DNA of 64,000 nt from Parvibaculum sp041688015 (GCA_041688015.1 JBDNIY010000014.1:62001-126000), one strand, 5' to 3'; shown: positions 17,815 through 27,833, counted from the stretch's first letter. Program-made: numbers and translations. Notes: generated from the sequence alone by a model not told the origin.

Positions 17815-18971
17815 TTAGTCGATGGTGCGGCCAAAATGTTTTCCTGTCGATAGAACTGTTCAGCACCGGGATGAAGGGGGATCACCAGATTGCTCGTCGC
17901 CGCACGCATGAGCTGATGGCGCTCTTCCTCGGCCACCGCTTTGTTACGGCGAACCGGGCCATAGGCGGGCTCAACGCCCATGGGCAATAAATCACGGTTG
18001 CCGGCATAAAAGAGCGCTTTTGTCAGATCATGGATCAAGGCAGTATCTGCGCGAGCATCGCAGACCCAGATTATATTGACAGCGAGCGTGTCGAGCGCGG
18101 GAATAAAACGATAAGCCCCGTCTGCGATATGCGCGGTCGTAAACTCCCGGTGCTCTTTCAGAAACGCTTCGGATTTCGGATCCGAAATCGGCACGATATT
18201 GATGGTGCCACGATTGGCGAGATCGGCGATGAACGGCGATGGGTCGCTTGCCACATAAAGAAACGCATCAAGCTGATTGCGCAGAAACATATTGGCAGCA
18301 CGATCAGGCTCGGCATAGATAAGCTCAACATCCTTACGCGCAATCCCGTAGGCGCGCAAAAGGGTCAGGCCGATATAATCCGTGTCGGAGCCCTTAACGC
18401 CAACCGCAAAACGCTTGCCAACAAGATCGGCGGGCGTGGCGATGGCGGCTCGACGTCCGGCTACTAGAAACACCGTTTCTTGATGAATATTAGCAATGGC
18501 GCGTAATGACTTGATCGACTTTTCCCCGCGAAAGGCGCCGACGCCGCGCTTTGCCTGATTGAGCACAAGCGACTGCACCAAGGCCGACTGGATGTGGTGG
18601 GTCGCCACCGCCCGGACATTGGCGACCGAGCCCGACGATGATTTCACGACGGCCAATACGCCTTTAACACCGCATGGGCCACCGGGCTCACAACGACCAG
18701 AATAAGGCGGGCGGCTGATGATGGCTGACAATCGGCCACCCCACGCAAAATAGGCCCCGTCAGAGGGGCCTGTCCCGATCTGGAAGAAAGTGACAACGTT
18801 TGACGCGTCGTCCATGCTTGCCGGGGCGCGCCAATAGACAAGAAGCAAAACGCCGAGCAGGAGGCCGATGCCAATGCCGCCGCCAACCCAATGCGCAAGC
18901 GGATGGGCGAGAGCTGCGCTCACGCGGCCCCCCCCAAATTTACCAAATTCGTTCCATTTTGCTAAACGCAT
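17811..18971 (-). CDS. TAXI family (TRAP-type) substrate-binding protein, membrane anchored
   Basis: This 386-residue protein has one transmembrane anchor at about 32-52, then a TAXI binding domain: VVTFFQIGTGPSDGAYFAWG, AVATHHIQSALVQ, LVGKRFAVGVKGSDTDYIG, DAFLYVASDPSPFI and a late SLxxIHPGA-like end (SNLVIPLHPGAEQFYRQ). TAXI proteins usually deliver small organic acids to a fused TRAP permease, but no DctM/DctQ-type gene lies nearby, so this is an orphan. It could serve a distant permease or act as a sensor. Confidence 0.85.
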   Translation of the reverse strand: MRLAKWNEFGKFGGGRVSAALAHPLAHWVGGGIGIGLLLGVLLLVYWRAPASMDDASNVVTFFQIGTGPSDGAYFAWGGRLSAIISRPPYSGRCEPGGPCGVKGVLAVVKSSSGSVANVRAVATHHIQSALVQSLVLNQAKRGVGAFRGEKSIKSLRAIANIHQETVFLVAGRRAAIATPADLVGKRFAVGVKGSDTDYIGLTLLRAYGIARKDVELIYAEPDRAANMFLRNQLDAFLYVASDPSPFIADLANRGTINIVPISDPKSEAFLKEHREFTTAHIADGAYRFIPALDTLAVNIIWVCDARADTALIHDLTKALFYAGNRDLLPMGVEPAYGPVRRNKAVAEEERHQLMRAATSNLVIPLHPGAEQFYRQENILAAPSTN

Positions 18972-19115
18972 TGACCATTCTAGACAGGCTCCTCGGCGCG
19001 ATACCAGCGCGATAAACCCGCAGGGCCGCCCAAGTATTATAATTAATCCTTTCTTGATGGATGGCTGGCAAAATCATCCTCAGATTTATCCGAGCCAATT
19101 GGATGCCCCGGTTCC

Positions 19116-20009
19116 ATGTTGAAGATATCATCATATTTTTCCCTTTTCGCCAGTCGCAACGCATGCTGGCGCAGCCTATTGACGACCAGCGCCCTTGTCT
19201 CTGCGCTCGCTCTTTCGGCCTGCGCGACGACGACACCCGCGACATCATTGGTTGCGAAAACCAACAACGCCTCCATCGCCAGCAATGACGAAAAGAGCGA
19301 CGCTGCGGTGCGGGAGGTGGCAATCTCATCGACGAAATCACAGGATTATATTGCTGCTGCCGCCTATTGGGGCACGCTCTATGACCGCGATGGCCGCAAT
19401 GCAGAGGCGGCGCTCAATTATTCCAAGGCGTTGCGCCAAATCGGCTCTGTGCCGCAGGCGCTTTCCGTCATGCAACGCGCGCAGCAGACGCATCCGACCG
19501 ATCCGGCTATCTTGGCCGAATACGGCAAAGTGCTCGCTGCGTCCGGGCATCCCGGTCAGGCAAACGCCATGCTGACGAAATCCAACACCCTCAAGCCTGG
19601 CGACTGGGCCGTTCTGTCGGCGCTGGGCGTGGCGCTGGACCAACTTGGCCGCTATGACGACGCGCAAGTGCAATATAACGCAGCCCTAAAAATCGCGCCG
19701 GATAATCCGTCCGTGCTGACAAATCTAGGGCTGTCCTACGCCATCGAAGGCCATCTTGACGACGCCGAACGTGCCTTGCGCAAAGCAGTTGCCAATCCAC
19801 GCGCCAATGCTAACGCCCGTCAAAATCTTGCCCTTGTGTTAGGTCTGCAAGGCAAGTTCGATGAGGCCTCACGGCTTGCTCGCGCCGACCTGCCGATCAG
19901 TGTAGCAGACAACAATATCGACTATCTGCGCGATATGCTGACGCAGCCTGCTCTATGGAAGCAGATGGAAAGTCTCGACAGCAAGGCAGATGCAGCAGAC
20001 ACGCATTAA
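19116..20009 (+). CDS. tadD: TPR lipoprotein of the Tad pilus system, TadD
   Basis: A lipoprotein signal (ALALSACATTT, Cys near residue 36) anchors a chain of about five TPR repeats, including PTDPAILAEYGKVLAASGHPG, DWAVLSALGVALDQLGRYDD and NPSVLTNLGLSYAIEGHLDD. TadD is the pilotin-like scaffold that helps assemble the CpaC secretin in the outer membrane. The gene faces the tadC end of the pilus operon and is transcribed towards it, so it has its own promoter. Total length is 297 aa. The pilus assignment rests on context plus the TPR-lipoprotein architecture. Confidence 0.88.
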   Translation: MLKISSYFSLFASRNACWRSLLTTSALVSALALSACATTTPATSLVAKTNNASIASNDEKSDAAVREVAISSTKSQDYIAAAAYWGTLYDRDGRNAEAALNYSKALRQIGSVPQALSVMQRAQQTHPTDPAILAEYGKVLAASGHPGQANAMLTKSNTLKPGDWAVLSALGVALDQLGRYDDAQVQYNAALKIAPDNPSVLTNLGLSYAIEGHLDDAERALRKAVANPRANANARQNLALVLGLQGKFDEASRLARADLPISVADNNIDYLRDMLTQPALWKQMESLDSKADAADTH

Positions 20010-20030
20010 GCGCGGCCCACACGACACAGA

Positions 20031-20058
20031 AAAGGCGCCCATATCAGGGCGCCTTTTT
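20031..20058. terminator. Bidirectional terminator between tadD and tadC
   Basis: AAAGGCGCCC (20031-20040) pairs with GGGCGCCTTT (20047-20056) around a 6-nt loop. A T-run follows on the plus strand (five T) and on the minus strand (four T), so it can end both convergent transcripts. Confidence 0.9.
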
Positions 20059-20084
20059 CGTTTACGTGTCGGACGGGGCATCCG

Positions 20085-21047
20085 TCAGCCAAAGAACTTG
20101 ATCGCCGCCGGGCCGAGGATGACGCAGAAGAGGACCGGCAAAAAGAACAGGATCATCGGTACGGTCAATTTGGGTGGCAGAGCGGCAGCGCGCTTTTCGG
20201 CCGCAGCCATGCGCATGTCGCGGTTTTCCTGCGCCATGACGCGGAGCGACTGGCCAAGTGGCGTACCATAGCGTTCTGCCTGGATGAGACTTGTCACGAC
20301 CGCCTTGACGCCGGGCAACCCTGTGCGCGATGCCAGATTTTCATAAGCTTTGCGACGTTCTTGGAGATAGGACAGCTCAGCCGTTGTGATGCTTAACTCT
20401 TCGGCAAGCTCAACGGATTGATCGCCGATTTCGGCAGCCACTTTCGCAAAGGCAGCTTCCACCGACATGCCGCTTTCGACGCAGATCAAAAGCAAATCGA
20501 GCGCATCGGGAAATGCCTTCTGGATTGATTCCTGACGGCGCGAGATGACGTTCTGCAAAAAGAGATTGGGCAGATAGAAGCCGATGAGAGCCCCGCCGCC
20601 TGCGGCCGCGAAGCGCGCCATGGTGCTCAAACCAAAGCTGTTGATGGCATAGAGATAGATCAGCGTCAGCAAAAAGACGACCGGGGGCATGACAAAACGA
20701 AAGAAGATGAAAGTATAGATCGGGCCCTGCCCGCGAAATCCGGCCTGGCGTAGCTTTTCCTTAATCACTTCATTTTCAAGCATGCGTCCGCGTGCAAATT
20801 TCTCGACGACATCCTTCATAAAGCCCTTGGGCGTCTGGCGCAGGCGGCCCCGGTCATTGACCATCTGCTCGCGATAGCGCTGGCGCAATGCCTCGCGCTC
20901 GGTCGCCACAAATTTCATGCGATTGCCAAGTTTGTCGGTTTGCAGAAGTGGTAGAGACAGCGTCACAACAGTTGCAAATGCAGCGACAGCGACGAGGAGC
21001 ATCACTGCATTTTCAACGTTAAAGAGAGCCGCAACCATCGAATACAT
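20085..21047 (-). CDS. tadC: Tad pilus inner-membrane platform protein TadC
   Basis: This 320-residue T2SS F-family protein has N-terminal and C-terminal transmembrane segments and the GspF-like core (ESGMSVEAAFAKVAAEIG, LIQAERYGTPLGQSLRVMAQE). It forms the inner-membrane platform with TadB that couples CpaF ATPase work to pilin extrusion. It is the last gene of the minus-strand operon, 7 bp after tadB. Confidence 0.94.
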   Translation of the reverse strand: MYSMVAALFNVENAVMLLVAVAAFATVVTLSLPLLQTDKLGNRMKFVATEREALRQRYREQMVNDRGRLRQTPKGFMKDVVEKFARGRMLENEVIKEKLRQAGFRGQGPIYTFIFFRFVMPPVVFLLTLIYLYAINSFGLSTMARFAAAGGGALIGFYLPNLFLQNVISRRQESIQKAFPDALDLLLICVESGMSVEAAFAKVAAEIGDQSVELAEELSITTAELSYLQERRKAYENLASRTGLPGVKAVVTSLIQAERYGTPLGQSLRVMAQENRDMRMAAAEKRAAALPPKLTVPMILFFLPVLFCVILGPAAIKFFG

Positions 21048-21054
21048 GTCTGCC

Positions 21055-22035
21055 TCAGAAGTTGAAGTTGATCATCTTGCGCATGACCAAAATGCCGATA
21101 CCCATCCACATCAATCCACCTACGACGATCATATTGCCGCTTGTCGTTTCGATGAGGGGGCGGAGGTAGTCAGGAGACACCAGATAGAGAAGGCCCATGA
21201 CGCCCGGCGGCAATGCACCAATGATGGCCGCCGATGATTTGGCTTCCTGCGACACGGACTGGATTTTGGCGCGCATTCTTTTGCGCTCCCGCAATACCTT
21301 GGACAGATTGCCAAGGGCCTCGGCGAGATTGCCGCCAGACTTAGCTTGAATGCTCAGCACAATCTGAAAGAAATTGACCTCCGCCAGCGGCATGCGTTCA
21401 TATATTTTGGCAAGGCCCTGATCGAGAGAAATGCCAATCTTCTGGCCTTCCACAAGATCGCGAAACTCCGTACGCACAGGCTCGGAGGATTCATTTGCGA
21501 TGATGCGCAGGCAGTCGTTGATCGGCAGGCCCGATTTCACGCCGCGCACGATCACGTCAATGGCATTAGCAAATTCTTCGAGGAATTGCTTTTGACGACG
21601 ATTGACCTGGAACGTCAATATCCAGCGCGGCAGACCAAAGCCCGCCGCGAATGCCGCCCCCAGTGCCACCAGAGGGGAAAATCCAAAGACCATAATGATC
21701 GCTGCAAAGCCCAATCCGACGGCGATGCTGATCATGTGAAATTTTTTGGGCTCGGTTTCATGGCCTGCACGCTCAAGGCGCGTACGCAGAGATACCTTCT
21801 TGAGTTTATTTTGTTTTTCTTCCAACGAATTCAGCGTTTCTTGAACCTGCTTGCGACGCTTGTCGCTATTTTCCAGTTCGCCATCGCCGCGATGCACCTT
21901 GGCGCGATCGGGACCGGCCATGCGGGCCACGCGCTTTGAGGCATTATCTTCCTTGCCGACGAATACGAAACCAATACCGCCGATGCACAAGGCAGACAGA
22001 ACGGCTATTCCCATAATCATCAATGTTGGGCTCAT
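21055..22035 (-). CDS. tadB: Tad pilus inner-membrane platform protein TadB
   Basis: This 326-residue T2SS F-family protein has an N-terminal membrane segment, a basic charged stretch (SDKRRKQVQE, about residues 50-90), a pair of central membrane segments, the VKSGLPINDCLRIIANESSEP domain, and C-terminal segments. The start at ATG 22035 is set by GAGGAGC at 22041-22047; the frame extends farther upstream into cpaF but that extension is antithetical to the family length. It partners with TadC. Confidence 0.94.
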   Translation of the reverse strand: MSPTLMIMGIAVLSALCIGGIGFVFVGKEDNASKRVARMAGPDRAKVHRGDGELENSDKRRKQVQETLNSLEEKQNKLKKVSLRTRLERAGHETEPKKFHMISIAVGLGFAAIIMVFGFSPLVALGAAFAAGFGLPRWILTFQVNRRQKQFLEEFANAIDVIVRGVKSGLPINDCLRIIANESSEPVRTEFRDLVEGQKIGISLDQGLAKIYERMPLAEVNFFQIVLSIQAKSGGNLAEALGNLSKVLRERKRMRAKIQSVSQEAKSSAAIIGALPPGVMGLLYLVSPDYLRPLIETTSGNMIVVGGLMWMGIGILVMRKMINFNF

Positions 22036-22048
22036 TACATGCTCCTCA

Positions 22049-23515
22049 TCAATCCTGCGCGCGATCAAGCGCAGCGGCGAGAGCATGATGCTGGTTGTAA
22101 TAGCGAGCACGATCCCAGAAGGCGGGGCGCGCAATACCGGTGGCTTTGTGCTTGCCTATTAGTTTGCCGGATTCATCTTCGCCGTCGATGTCATAGACGA
22201 ACAGATCCTGCGTGATGATCACATCGCCTTCGGTTCCCAGCACCTCGGTGATGTGGGTGATGCGGCGCGACCCATCGCGCAAACGCGCGGCCTGAATGAT
22301 GATGTCAATTGAACCCGTGATCATCTCACGAATGGCTTTTGAGGGCAGCGCATAACCACCCATGGTGATCATGCCTTCCAAGCGCGAGAGGGCCTCGCGC
22401 GGGCTGTTGGCGTGGAGCGTCCCCATGGAGCCATCGTGCCCAGTGTTCATGGCCTGAAGCAAATCGAAGGCTTCAGGGCCACGCACTTCGCCGACGATGA
22501 TGCGTTCAGGGCGCATACGCAGACAGTTACGCACCAGCTCTGTCATGGTGATTTGACCTTGGCCTTCGAGGTTCGGCGGACGGGTTTCAAGACGCACAAC
22601 ATGCGGCTGCTGCAACTGGAGTTCGGCAGCGTCTTCGCAAGTGATGATGCGCTCGTCGAGGTCAATGAAGGCCGTGAGGCAATTCAACAAAGTCGTTTTG
22701 CCCGAGCCCGTGCCCCCCGAAATTAGCGTGTTGCAGCGAACTTTGCCGATGATCGCGAGAACCTCGGCACCTTCCTGCGAGATCGAACCCCATTGCACAA
22801 GGTCGTTCATCGTCATTTTTTCACGGCGGAACTTACGAATGGTGAGCGCGGGCCCGTCAATGGCCAGAGGCGGCACGATGACGTTGACACGGCTGCCGTC
22901 AGGCAAACGCGCGTCGCAAATGGGGCTCGACTCGTCAACGCGGCGGCCAACTTGACTCACGATACGCTGACAAATATTCATCAGCTGGCTGTTATCGCGG
23001 AAGCGCACATTGGTCAGCTCGACCTTGCCGGCGACTTCAATAAAGGTACGGTCGGCACCATTGACCATGATATCGGCGATGTCATCACGCGCCAGCAGCG
23101 GCTCAAGCGGGCCATAGCCCAGCACGTCATTGCAGATGTCTTGCAGCAAGGCTTCCTGCTCAGAAATCGACATGACGACATTCTTGATCGATAGAATTTC
23201 GTTGACGATGTCGCGAATTTCTTCTCGCGCGCTTTCGGCATCAAGCTGAGCAAGCTGCGTCAAATCGATGGTGTCGATCAGCGCATTGAAAATCGTTGTC
23301 TTAATCTGATAGTAGCTTTCAGAGCGCTGATCGGTTGATTTGGCTCTGGCGGCAGCTGTCTTAGCGACAGGCGCTGGTGCGGCTGCCGTCTTGGCGACAG
23401 ATTTAGCCGCAGCTGCGGACGGCGACGCAGCCGTCTTCGCTGCGGCAACCGACGCAGGATTGGGCGCCGCGACTGTACGCGGTGCAGATTGGGTCTCGTT
23501 ACGCCGTCCAAACAC
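22049..23515 (-). CDS. cpaF: Tad pilus secretion ATPase CpaF (TadA)
   Basis: This 488-residue type II/IV secretion ATPase powers Flp pilus assembly. Walker A SGGTGSGKTT sits near residue 268, the Asp box and Walker B in the following 70 residues (MRPERIIVGEVRGPEAFD), and the His box in HDGSMGTLHANSP. The first ~65 residues are a low-complexity Ala/Lys/Pro linker with repeated KTAA units. It follows cpaE by 17 bp and is followed by tadB after 13 bp. Confidence 0.96.
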   Translation of the reverse strand: MFGRRNETQSAPRTVAAPNPASVAAAKTAASPSAAAAKSVAKTAAAPAPVAKTAAARAKSTDQRSESYYQIKTTIFNALIDTIDLTQLAQLDAESAREEIRDIVNEILSIKNVVMSISEQEALLQDICNDVLGYGPLEPLLARDDIADIMVNGADRTFIEVAGKVELTNVRFRDNSQLMNICQRIVSQVGRRVDESSPICDARLPDGSRVNVIVPPLAIDGPALTIRKFRREKMTMNDLVQWGSISQEGAEVLAIIGKVRCNTLISGGTGSGKTTLLNCLTAFIDLDERIITCEDAAELQLQQPHVVRLETRPPNLEGQGQITMTELVRNCLRMRPERIIVGEVRGPEAFDLLQAMNTGHDGSMGTLHANSPREALSRLEGMITMGGYALPSKAIREMITGSIDIIIQAARLRDGSRRITHITEVLGTEGDVIITQDLFVYDIDGEDESGKLIGKHKATGIARPAFWDRARYYNQHHALAAALDRAQD

Positions 23516-23532
23516 GCGTTAGCCCCTTCGGG

Positions 23533-24804
23533 TCATCCTTTGCGGGCGAGCCGCTGCAGGAAGGATTTCTTGTTCGCCTTTACAGGCATCGGATCGCGGC
23601 CACAGAGTTGCTGAGCGAGATAGCGCATGCCCTCGGTCGCCTTGTTCTTGCCATCCAGTTCTTCGATCATCTGGCCGTTATTAGCGGCCGCGCCAAAGAG
23701 GCCGGGATTGAAAGGCAACACCAGCGTTGGTTCGATACCGATGGCTTCGGCAAAATCCTTAACCGGAATTTCCGGGCGCTTGGGCACGCCCACCTGATTG
23801 ATCACCAGATGCGGCAAACTGTCGTTGCTACGCGTTTGCTTGGCCAAATCGATGATGTTCTTGGCATTGCGCAGGCTGGCAAGGTCAGGCGTTGCTGTGA
23901 TGACGATCTCGTCTGCCGACATCAAAATTTTCTTCGTCCACGGCGCCCAAATATGCGGTAGATCGACAATGACGCAGGGCACGGTTTCGCGGACGATCTC
24001 GAGAACGGATTCGAAACTTTCAGATTCCATATCGAGTTCGCGGTCGAGTACCGCTGGCGCGGCAAAGAGGCTCAGATGGTCAGAGCATTTGACGAGAAGA
24101 CGGTCGAGCAAAACGTCATCGAGACGTTCAGGTGCCATCAGCGCATCAGCAATGCCTTGCGCGGGGTCGTGGTTAAAATCGAGGCCGGCAGTGCCGAAGG
24201 CAAGATCGAGGTCGGCGATGATCACGTCTTCGTTCATACGCGTCGAAATGCACCAACCAACATTATGCGCGATGGTGCTGGACCCGGTGCCGCCCTTGGC
24301 GCCCATGAAGACAACAGAGCGCCCGATAGGTGGCGCATCGGGATCGACATAAAGGCGTGAGACGGCTTCAATGATCTGAATCGGCGAGAGCGGTGTCACC
24401 AGATATTCGTTGACGCCCTGACGGATCATTTCGCGATAGACGGAAACGTCATTCAGGTGGCCGAGAACCACGACCTTGGTGCCGGCATCACAAACCTCGG
24501 CAAGGCTTGCCAAATGTGCAAAGAGTTCTGCGCCACTGGCCAGTGTCTCGACCAGGATAAGGTTGGGCGTTGCCGTCTGCTGATAATATTCAGCCGCTGC
24601 CCGCATGCCGCCCATATGGACGGTCAGGTGCGCCTTGGACAGGCGGCGGTCTTCGCCCGCACGCTGAATGATACTGCCTGTTTCAGGGTGCTCGCAAAAG
24701 GCGTGAATGGTGATGCGCGGAACCGGCTTCATGACAGCCGCGGGCGCATCCTCTTCCGTCGGCATCGGCGGTGGATCGATCTGCATTTGCGCTACGTTAC
24801 TCAT
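23533..24804 (-). CDS. cpaE: Tad pilus localisation ATPase CpaE (TadZ)
   Basis: This 423-residue protein combines an N-terminal receiver-like domain (about 30-145, with VVVLGHLNDVSVYREMIRQG) and a MinD/ParA-type ATPase with a deviant Walker A (GAKGGTGSST, near 170). Homologues place the pilus machine at the cell pole. The C-terminus is basic (ANKKSFLQRLARKG). Its start overlaps the cpaD stop by ATGA. Confidence 0.95.
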   Translation of the reverse strand: MSNVAQMQIDPPPMPTEEDAPAAVMKPVPRITIHAFCEHPETGSIIQRAGEDRRLSKAHLTVHMGGMRAAAEYYQQTATPNLILVETLASGAELFAHLASLAEVCDAGTKVVVLGHLNDVSVYREMIRQGVNEYLVTPLSPIQIIEAVSRLYVDPDAPPIGRSVVFMGAKGGTGSSTIAHNVGWCISTRMNEDVIIADLDLAFGTAGLDFNHDPAQGIADALMAPERLDDVLLDRLLVKCSDHLSLFAAPAVLDRELDMESESFESVLEIVRETVPCVIVDLPHIWAPWTKKILMSADEIVITATPDLASLRNAKNIIDLAKQTRSNDSLPHLVINQVGVPKRPEIPVKDFAEAIGIEPTLVLPFNPGLFGAAANNGQMIEELDGKNKATEGMRYLAQQLCGRDPMPVKANKKSFLQRLARKG

Positions 24805-25508
24805 TTCGCCACCTCACTCAGCGCCGCCGAGTCATGCGCATCTCGGGTCGTCGCGGTAATTTCGCCCTTGCGGTATTTGTCGAGGACCTGGCCGCGACGC
24901 TGGGCATCACTTGCCGTCATCGTACGCGGCGTCACCAAATCAGCGGGATCAGCAACCATGGCAGCTAGATTGTTTTGCGTGGCACAGCCGAAGTTCTTTG
25001 GCGCGGTATTGGATGGGTTGTAGGCCAGATCATCAGACCAATCGCCGCAAGGTGAGGCCATTGCCACAAACTGTTTGTAGGACATCAAGATCGGAGCCTT
25101 GCCATTGGCGCTCGACGCGCGGTAGGGCGTGTATTCAATCTGGGCGGCAGTGACGCCAGATTTCGCCAATTGATCGCGCACTTCGACCAGTACATTCATC
25201 GCGATTGTCGAATTGGCAGACCCCGATGGCGTCGAGACGGTTAGTGGCCCATGGCCCCGTTCTTTGTAAGCGGCGGCAAAGGTGGCAATCGCCGCACGAT
25301 CCTGTGCGCTCAAAGCGCCAGAGGCAGCCACGTTGAGTGTGGGCACGTCAGGGGTCACAGAAATCGGATGATTATAGGAAGCGTCAAACTGGGCCTCCGG
25401 CGCGCCATTGAAGCCGCCACACCCGGAAAGCGCGAGAGCGGCAACGAGCGGAAACACGGCAAGGCATGAAGCCATATGTGGCATTTTCATTGTACGTTCG
25501 TTTTCCAT
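24801..25508 (-). CDS. cpaD: Tad pilus assembly lipoprotein CpaD
   Basis: The 235-residue product has a lipobox (ALALSGCGGF) and the CpaD signatures ASPCGDWSDDLAYNPSN and FGCATQNNLAAMVADPADL. It is thought to bind peptidoglycan and the CpaC secretin. The ATG at 25508 overlaps the cpaC stop by one base (TGATG); an internal ATG at 25490 would give a more conventional signal peptide but has no ribosome-binding site. Confidence 0.92.
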   Translation of the reverse strand: MENERTMKMPHMASCLAVFPLVAALALSGCGGFNGAPEAQFDASYNHPISVTPDVPTLNVAASGALSAQDRAAIATFAAAYKERGHGPLTVSTPSGSANSTIAMNVLVEVRDQLAKSGVTAAQIEYTPYRASSANGKAPILMSYKQFVAMASPCGDWSDDLAYNPSNTAPKNFGCATQNNLAAMVADPADLVTPRTMTASDAQRRGQVLDKYRKGEITATTRDAHDSAALSEVAK

Positions 25509-27007
25509 CAATCCACCACAAACCCGACCGGGCCCTTGAGTTGCTTGTCGGAGGGAGCAGCATTTTTGTTGCCATAGGTCGCATTGAGGCGGCCCATCAG
25601 GATCGTGTCCATGTCACTTGCTGGCGCAAACCCATCGGTTGGCAAAGCGATGTTCTTACGGTTGGTCGGATCCACGATATAAGGCGTGACAACGATGACC
25701 AGTTCGGTTTCGTTCTTCTGATAGTCACGGCTGCGGAAAAGCTGACCCAGCACCGGCAAGTCTTTTGCACCGGGCACACCGTCGATGTTTTGTTTAGTCG
25801 AGTCGGAGAGAAGGCCGGCCATGACCAGTGATCCACCACTTGACATCTCAAGCGTCGTTTCGGCGCGGCGTACTTTCAACGCGGGGATAGTCAAACCGTT
25901 CTGCGAAACCTGCCCTTGTGTTGTCAGCTCGCTCACCTCTGTTGAAATCTTGAGGCTGATGCGGCCTTCACTCAACACGACAGGCGTGAAGGCCAAGCCG
26001 ACACCGAAAGGCTTGTAGGTGACTGTGATATTGCCATCTTTGTCCTTTCCCGTCGGTACGGGGAATTCGCCACCAGCAAGAAACTTCGCGCCTTCGCCAG
26101 AAATCGCCGTCAAAGTTGGCTCGGCTAACGTGCGCACTAGACCATCTTCTTCAAGCGCACGGATAGCAGACTGCACGGACACATTACCATTGGCATAGGA
26201 GGTGTTCGCGCCGCTAGGATTCGGCACCTTAGGTGCATTCCACCCGGGATTGCTGACACCACCGGGATAATCTCCCTGCGCAACGCCAGAGGCAAGACCG
26301 CCGAGTGCAGCTCCCTGAACCGAGAACGGATTGAGCGTTGAAAGGCGAAGCGCTAGATTTCCGAAATCACTGGCAGTTGATAGATTAATGCCAAGCTGCT
26401 TGATGACGTTGCGTTGCATTTCCGCGACTGTCACCTTCAGCATGACCTGCTCTTTGCCTTCGATTGAAAGCATGTTGAGCACCTGCTCGGGCTTGCCGAT
26501 GTAGCGTGCAGCGAGGTCTTTTGCTTTGTCGGCGTCGGCGGCATTAGCAACCGAACCTGACAAGACGATGTGATCGTTCATAGCCTGTACGTCAATGCGC
26601 GCATCCGGGAAGAACTGATGCAGCGTATTGCGAAGGCCTGTGAGGTCGCGTTCCACGCGAATTTCAAGATTGACGATCTGACGCCCTTTGCCATTGAAGA
26701 AGAAGGCATTGGTCTGGCCGACCTTGAGGCCAATCAGATAAATGCGCTTGGGCGTGCGAACAACCGCATCAACAATCGCGGGATCAGACACCAGCACGTC
26801 GCGGGCAGAAACAGGAAGCTCAACCACGGCAGCCTTGTTAAGGCCCAGCACAACGGTCCGCGTGTTCGTGCCGTCGCCACCCTTGTCCACTTTGACAAGC
26901 TGCGCATTGGCCGCGCTTGCCTGCGCAGGCACAGCAACCGACAACATAAAGATCGTGGCCAGAACAGCGAGAAAAGCATTCATCATATTAAATTTTTCAA
27001 AAGTCAT
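25508..27007 (-). CDS. cpaC: Tad pilus outer-membrane secretin CpaC (RcpA)
   Basis: This 499-residue secretin has a signal peptide ending VPAQA-SAA, an N-terminal pilus domain (LVSDPAIVDAVVRTPKRIYL), a BON-like segment, and a secretin core with GGEFPVP, VGLAFTPVVLSEGRISLKI and VMAGLLSDSTKQNIDGVPG...LPVLGQLFRS. It forms the outer-membrane pore through which the Flp pilus emerges. It lies 4 bp after cpaB. Confidence 0.96.
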   Translation of the reverse strand: MTFEKFNMMNAFLAVLATIFMLSVAVPAQASAANAQLVKVDKGGDGTNTRTVVLGLNKAAVVELPVSARDVLVSDPAIVDAVVRTPKRIYLIGLKVGQTNAFFFNGKGRQIVNLEIRVERDLTGLRNTLHQFFPDARIDVQAMNDHIVLSGSVANAADADKAKDLAARYIGKPEQVLNMLSIEGKEQVMLKVTVAEMQRNVIKQLGINLSTASDFGNLALRLSTLNPFSVQGAALGGLASGVAQGDYPGGVSNPGWNAPKVPNPSGANTSYANGNVSVQSAIRALEEDGLVRTLAEPTLTAISGEGAKFLAGGEFPVPTGKDKDGNITVTYKPFGVGLAFTPVVLSEGRISLKISTEVSELTTQGQVSQNGLTIPALKVRRAETTLEMSSGGSLVMAGLLSDSTKQNIDGVPGAKDLPVLGQLFRSRDYQKNETELVIVVTPYIVDPTNRKNIALPTDGFAPASDMDTILMGRLNATYGNKNAAPSDKQLKGPVGFVVD

Positions 27008-27011
27008 GACG

Positions 27012-27809
27012 CTACCTCACCCGGATCGTTGATTGGGTGCCATAGCGGATGACACTTATATTTGACGAATCCGTTGTTACTGGCACGTCCGCGTCCTGCA
27101 CTTCGCTAGCCTCTTCAAGGCCACGCAGAGTAAGGATGAGCGGGCCTTCGGCTTGAGCCACCGTCACGCGTTCAGCCTGAGACGCCGTCAGTTCCAATGT
27201 TGCGGTCTTGCCAATCGCAACTTCACTGCCAGCATCGCCTTGGAACCGCTGATCAATGGCGAGGACACGGATGTCACGCAGCAGAACTTCGCCTTGCACA
27301 ACGTCGCGAGGGCCGTTCGGCCCATCCTGCTGAACGTGGCGGGTATGAATGATATCGACATGATCGTTGGGCAGGATGAAGCCACCCGCGCCGGTCTCTG
27401 GTGAGACTGTGATGGCGACGGCGCGTTTGCCGGGCGAGATTAGAGCCGCCATGAAGCCGCCGTTTTTCGCATTGACAACCTTTGCGTCGGTGATCGGCTC
27501 ACCATTGGTGATTGCCGAACGTGCAAGGCTGCCTGTCATTATAGCAACACCATCTGGCTTGGCAGCGCGCGTAACAAAATCAGGGGAGAGGGCAGACTCT
27601 GGCCAACTCTGCCAACGCATGCTGCTGCCGGTTAAGCGCTCCCCACGCGAGATGCTGGTGGAAGCAACGAGAACCTGAGCGGTTGGCGCTTCGACAACCT
27701 TAGACGCAGCCGGCGTATCGCCGGACGACACAAGGCCACGCGCCAGAAGTGCTGCAAGACCTGCGGCGACAACGGCTAGAACCAAAACTCCCATGCGTGC
27801 GGCGTTCAC
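27012..27809 (-). CDS. cpaB: Tad pilus assembly protein CpaB (RcpC)
   Basis: This 265-residue protein has an N-terminal membrane anchor (MGVLVLAVVAAGLAALLA), an SAF domain (VLVASTSISRGERLTGSSM) and the RcpC segment with VSPETGAGGFILPNDHVDI. It is a periplasmic component linked to the secretin. It precedes cpaC by 4 bp and follows cpaA by 24 bp, so all are one transcript. Confidence 0.94.
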   Translation of the reverse strand: MNAARMGVLVLAVVAAGLAALLARGLVSSGDTPAASKVVEAPTAQVLVASTSISRGERLTGSSMRWQSWPESALSPDFVTRAAKPDGVAIMTGSLARSAITNGEPITDAKVVNAKNGGFMAALISPGKRAVAITVSPETGAGGFILPNDHVDIIHTRHVQQDGPNGPRDVVQGEVLLRDIRVLAIDQRFQGDAGSEVAIGKTATLELTASQAERVTVAQAEGPLILTLRGLEEASEVQDADVPVTTDSSNISVIRYGTQSTIRVR

Positions 27810-27833
27810 TATTTTATTCCTTCGTCTCTAACT

